DNA of 64,000 nucleotides from Turritopsis dohrnii (Eukaryota; Cnidaria; Hydrozoa; Anthoathecata; Oceaniidae). The notes beneath the pieces are model-generated. The model worked only from the letters and a program-made list of their open reading frames with translations. It had not been told where the DNA came from and made no database searches. The stretch spans positions 434,001 to 498,000 of the forward strand of contig BQMF02000213.1 of NCBI GenBank assembly GCA_027922465.2, in the 5' to 3' direction. Every line of letters begins with the position of its first letter. Position 1 is the stretch's first letter. Below, piece by piece: positions 60,333 to 64,000 of this stretch. Both the position numbers and the translations under genes were made by a program.

Positions 60333-61335
60333 GCTTTGTTGACACTTTTTGTTTGCTTATAATGTAGTTAGTTTTTCTTCTATTAGAGAGATATGATACA
60401 GCTGTCTGGCTCACCATCTCGTTTAAATGTTTTTCTGCATCTAATTCTCTATAGTGAAACTTTTAGTTGCTTGAGTGAGAATTAGTTTTAAAATTGTTAT
60501 TCAAAAAGCATTTAGTTCACTTTGTTAGATTTGTTTAAATTTGTAGATGACACTTTCACCTAGATATTATTTATTCCTTCTTGATAGATGTTATTATTTA
60601 GTTCATATATGATGCTGAAAAGGGTGTTTTCACATTGTAAAAGATTTGAGGTCTTATTTCTTCTCTTTTTTTTTAATGCATACTAAAAACTACAACTGCT
60701 GCCAGCTGTCAAGACTTAAGATTGAATGATTGATCTTATTGTATCGTACATAAATCTTAATGTTTTCCCTAATAAAAACTGATTATAGATATGCTTGATA
60801 GTACTTGGATTTTCGAGTCTGATATACTTGAAAATTCTAAAAATATACTTGTAAATGTACTTGAATATACTTGATTTTGGATCTCAAAAATGAGTGGCCA
60901 CCTTGCTTTAGCTTTAATAATCTGTTTGTCACTATGTAGCAAGTTGATCCATTGTTGTAATGGCTGCTATTTGGTTTTTATATTGTGAATTTCTAAAAAC
61001 GTATTTATTTCACCGACAACCAGCGAAAAGCGCATCACGGGTGACACCAAAGAGATACCGAAGGAATAGAATGGTCATTATCTGAATAATACAAAAAGCA
61101 AAGTTCTATCTCCTTCAGTTTTATACCTCCATGCCATGACTTAAATCAAAGGTTACCAAACGTAAGTATGACACGTATCATTAATGGTTTTAAAATATTA
61201 TAAATTAATTTTGCTACAAGCTGAAATTAAGAAATTGCTCATTTAAGGATCCATTGTTCAAACAGTCGAAACCGTCGTAAAAGCCAGGTTTTATGACAAG
61301 TTATGCCAATATATTTTTTTCTCTTTATTTGATAG

Positions 61336-61786
61336 GATGAAGCCACAAAAAAACCATTTCGGATTCCTCTGAAAGCCTCTCAGGTTTGTTTTGACATGGA
61401 CCGTTGTTTCTCACTGATTCAAAATGAAACTTAATCACATTTATAATTCATGTACAATAAATATAAACAGGTTTTGGCCAAGTTTGCGCCACCTGATTGT
61501 AGCAGTCCAACTTCGACTTTGAAACAGAAGGTATGTAAAATAATTCTCTAATTGTTGAATTAGCCTAGTTTCTCTTCAATAACATTTGTTAATAACTTCA
61601 GGCTAAAGATGTTGGGAAGAATCTTGCTGTTTTACATCAACAAAGTCCAATTGTAAGACATATATTATGGTTCTTTCATTGTACTCTCAAATTTTTCTAA
61701 CATATTATTCGAACATTTCCTCGTTTACATTATGACAGAAAAGGACAGATATACGCTATGATTATGCCCAATCAACTTTTGTTGAG
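61336..61786 (+). pseudogene. Copy B of the host-type gene, upstream micro-exons
   Basis: Four exons with AG/GT borders, all phase 0: 61336-61383 (DEATKKPFRIPLKASQ), 61471-61530 (VLAKFAPPDCSS), 61602-61652 (KDVGKNLAVLHQQSPI) and 61739-61786 (RTDIRYDYAQSTFVE). The first two match copy A at 189 and 305. The Helitron at 61880 now separates them from the kinase exon. All four are still open, unlike copy A's first exon. Confidence 0.6.
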
Positions 61787-61879
61787 GTAATATTCGGAAA
61801 GATTTTGATTGCAACAATGATTGATTAGACATTAAAATTCATGCACTGAAATAACACTATGGTATTCAATAGTTCATTA

Positions 61880-62705
61880 TCTATATATTAATAGCCGATT
61901 CTCCGTCTGTCTGTTTGTTTGTTTGTAAGTCACGCAAAATGGTAGATTGAGTTGTGAACGTACTTATTTCTTTTCCTGTGTGCGACATGAGTTCGAAACA
62001 AATACATTGCAACCCCAATCGAACGTGACTTTTTTTCAACGTTTTGTTTTCATTATTATTTTTAGTTTTATATTCCACGTGGACTTGGCTTTGAAAACAA
62101 TATATCAACTAAATACAAAGAAACTAACTGATTAAACAGTTTGGACAAAAAGCAACAGTGGCAGAACGTGGCAGCATGTTTGCCAGTGTATCCTAAAGTA
62201 TCCTTGCCTGACTGTCTGAGACGGGTAAACTTTTTTTTCGAGCAATCAAAATGTTTAAAAACCAATAGCTAAAAAAAGAGTATCATGAAACAAATATTTT
62301 TTTGCTTTTCTTTTAATAATTTAATTTCTTTTTTTAATTGTTATGCACTTCAGATCGAACGTTTTTTTTATTCACTTTATTCATTTAGCACGTGCCTTTT
62401 TTTCTCTCCTCCCGTGTGATCTTTTTAAGAAGAGAAACCATTTCCCCCTTACGTTGATAGCACCCATGTTAGAGCGCGTAACTTTTTTAAAACAAAAGCT
62501 AATAAAAAGTTGAAGTTTTCTCTCTACGTTTTGAGTGTATTGTTACACTGATAAAAGATTGGTTTTACCAGAGGTTGTGACTTCGAATCTGCTTCTGGTT
62601 GAACACAAGTTGTACGAGCCGTTTATAAGGAAATTTGACGTTTATTGATACAGTGATACAGAGCAGGTGGACATGGGCGGCGAGCGACTCCACCGTGGCG
62701 GCTAG
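61880..62705 (+). mobile_element. Non-autonomous Helitron-like element, copy 2
   Basis: Starts TCTATATATTAATAGCCGA after A, has the GTCT/GTTT repeat and GTAAGTCACGCAAAATGG, and ends GGCGGCTAG before T. It is colinear with copy 1 (2960-3804) over almost its whole length. The 3' palindrome is damaged (TCCACCGTGGCGGC). It sits in an intron of the copy B kinase gene. Confidence 0.7.
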
Positions 62706-62750
62706 TATATTATTATTAACGTAGACATGTATGTCATTCTAAGATATTAG

Positions 62751-63609
62751 ATTGGTCAAATTATGTAAGAAAAAAGTTGGTAGGAGAAGCAAGGTTTGCC
62801 GGAGTATTTGAGGGAGAAGATGGCGATGGTAGACAAAAGGTTGCGTTGCAGACTTTAAAGTCAAATGAAGCAGCAGCCTTGAATAACCGAAAATGAGTTG
62901 GGGAGGCAAATATTTTGCATTCCATTAAACATCCAAATGTTATTGGTTGCAAAGGATTGTTACTGAACGGTGAGAAAGCTTTTGTATTGGAATGGTGTGA
63001 GTTTTCTGTATTTGATGGCTTCGAGAATGTGTGTGTGCATTCCTTGTATGGATTATTGAAAGTATTGGAAGAGAACCTACCATTTCAAATGAAGCAGGGT
63101 TGCCTCATCGATGTCATTTCTGGTTTAACCTTTCTTCATGGTAAAGGCATAGTTAAAACCTGCAAATATTCTGACTGCAACTAGCGTTAATGAAACACTT
63201 CAGTTCACAATAGCCGATTTTAGTGTTAATACAATAACACGTCATGCCACGTCGTCACTAGCTTCCTCATGTGGAAATAAGGATTTAGTTTACAGTCTTT
63301 ATTATTTGGCTCCTGAACAGGTAACATCTACGTATTCAGTGACTAAAGATTTACACTCGGCTATGGATATTTTCTCATTTTCCATACTCGCATATGAGGT
63401 TTTGTTTCCCGAGAATCCTCTTCCCACTTACATATCTCCCGTACAACACCTCCAATCACTAAAAAATCAGTGGTGGCTACAGATTCCCGAAGTAACGGAC
63501 GATCGAAAATTATTTACGCCAATATTAGAAGGTTGTTGGAACGAGGTTCTGAACTTGAGATGGACTGCTGAAAAGGTGTTTGAAGAGCTACACAAGATAA
63601 AATTAATGG
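62751..63609 (+). pseudogene. Protein kinase-like exon, broken (copy B)
   Basis: Same fold and borders as copy A: VGEARFAGVFEG, KVALQTLK (Gln in place of catalytic Lys), IADFSV in the DFG position, LAPEQ, and C-lobe AMDIFSFSILAYEVLFP. In-frame TGA at 62894-62896 (copy A has Arg-Leu there). A deletion near 63149 removes the HGD part of the catalytic loop and shifts frame. A short exon follows at 63681-63708 and another near 63823. Both copies lack the catalytic Lys by different replacements, which suggests relaxed constraint or an ancestral pseudokinase. Confidence 0.75.
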
Positions 63610-64000
63610 TAAGTGAATGGGAAATAAAGGTACATTATCTTTTCAAGCAATTTTTAATGTTATCATAAGATATCATTTAGATTGCTGATGAAATCGGTAC
63701 TAGTACAGGTAAATAGATAAATAAGTTACTGTAATTAGCAAAACATTTATTCAAAGTTTGTCCTTATAAGTACCTATTCATATTCTGTTTTGTGTTTTCA
63801 TAGCTAATAATATGTTTTAGATTTTCAATGTTTATCAAGGACTATTCCAGAAGTATATGAAGTTATTCTGAAGTTAGTTGCATAGTAGTTATAAATCAGT
63901 ACCAAATTTAGAATTAGAAATTAAGAATTGATGATTAAATTAAGAATTGATGATTAAATTAAGAATTGATGATTAAATTAGAAATCTGTTTTAACATGAT
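63610..64000 (+). other. Downstream micro-exons of copy B and a short tandem repeat
   Basis: Exon 63681-63708 (ADEIGTSTG) and a block near 63823-63870 (CLSRTIPEVYEV) match copy A at 1710 and 2019. The end of the window has a 21-base tandem repeat (AATTAAGAATTGATGATTAAA, three to four units, 63918-63979). The gene probably continues beyond the window. Confidence 0.5.

Larger units (their letters stand above)
57024..60905 (+). mobile_element. hAT transposon
   Basis: Ends CAGGGTGGTCACTCAT at 57024 and, inverted, CAAGGTGGCCACTCAT at 60905; both are followed inward by TTGAATATACT/CAAGTATATTC words. An 8-base target duplication is not perfect: TCTTTA on the left and CTTTAG on the right share CTTTA. 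It contains a BED finger/hAT transposase gene and a separate coiled-coil frame. 60333-60905 is non-coding. Confidence 0.75.

Noticed and set aside
1..64000. tRNA, rRNA, polymerase B, packaging ATPase and retroviral integrase genes
   Set aside because: Looked for by eye and not seen; absence is not proven without covariance or profile searches.

Overview
The window is AT-rich animal DNA made almost entirely of transposable and virus-like elements, many nested in one another. Short GT-AG introns, SGNH/endonuclease/RT retroposons, KDZ, Harbinger, pogo, hAT and Helitron elements point to an invertebrate metazoan. The protein flavour looks most like a cnidarian; that assignment is inference. No rRNA, tRNA or CRISPR array was recognised.

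Layout. (1) 0.2-2.5 kb and 61.3-63.9 kb: two copies of a host-type multi-exon gene with a degenerate protein-kinase exon, both with nonsense or frameshift damage. (2) 2.7-5.9 kb: a broken tyrosine-recombinase-like gene interrupted upstream by a short Helitron. (3) 6.0-7.5 kb: inverted arrays of a GTGATA-rich repeat. (4) 7.6-10.1 kb plus 33.9-34.3 kb: one gene for an SF3 (parvovirus/papillomavirus-type) helicase, split by a 23.8-kb insertion. (5) That insertion (10139-33912) is a Harbinger element with a 3-bp ACT target duplication. It holds a Myb-like gene on one side and a decayed DDE transposase on the other. (6) Inside it sits a 21.1-kb element (11187-32304) bounded by about 150-bp imperfect inverted repeats. 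This carries a KDZ-family transposase (about 16 exons, minus strand), a large PIN/FEN-like nuclease protein with a C-terminal CXC domain (minus) and a homeodomain plus HMG-box-like protein (about 14 exons, plus). It also holds a 54-bp minisatellite and several MITEs. (7) 34.4-46.0 kb: a second recombinase fragment, then a capsid-like gene, a small basic core-like protein and an adenain-like cysteine protease. These are interrupted by a pogo-type transposon (34.5-37.65 kb) and by a CR1/L2-like retroposon (38.7-43.7 kb), which itself contains a 2.6-kb Helitron (38876-41494). (8) 47.8-51.5 kb: a TA-flanked pogo-like transposon carrying a divergent HIRAN-domain gene. (9) 51.8-55.2 kb: a second retroposon copy. 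(10) 56.1-56.4 kb: two SET-domain exons. (11) 57.0-60.9 kb: a hAT element.

How the parts fit. The split helicase gene starts at 34.32 kb on the minus strand. The recombinase/capsid/core/protease block starts just to its right on the plus strand, and its left edge (34.41 kb) matches the left edge of the other recombinase copy. Without the later insertions this gives a divergent locus with a replication helicase leftward and integration plus virion genes rightward. I read it as an old integrated DNA virus or virus-like transposon combining an SF3 replicase, a tyrosine recombinase and adenovirus/polinton-type virion genes. That reading is inference. All its large genes are broken. The order of insertion is readable: virus-like element first, then Harbinger, then the KDZ element, then MITEs; on the right side the retroposon came first, then the Helitron.
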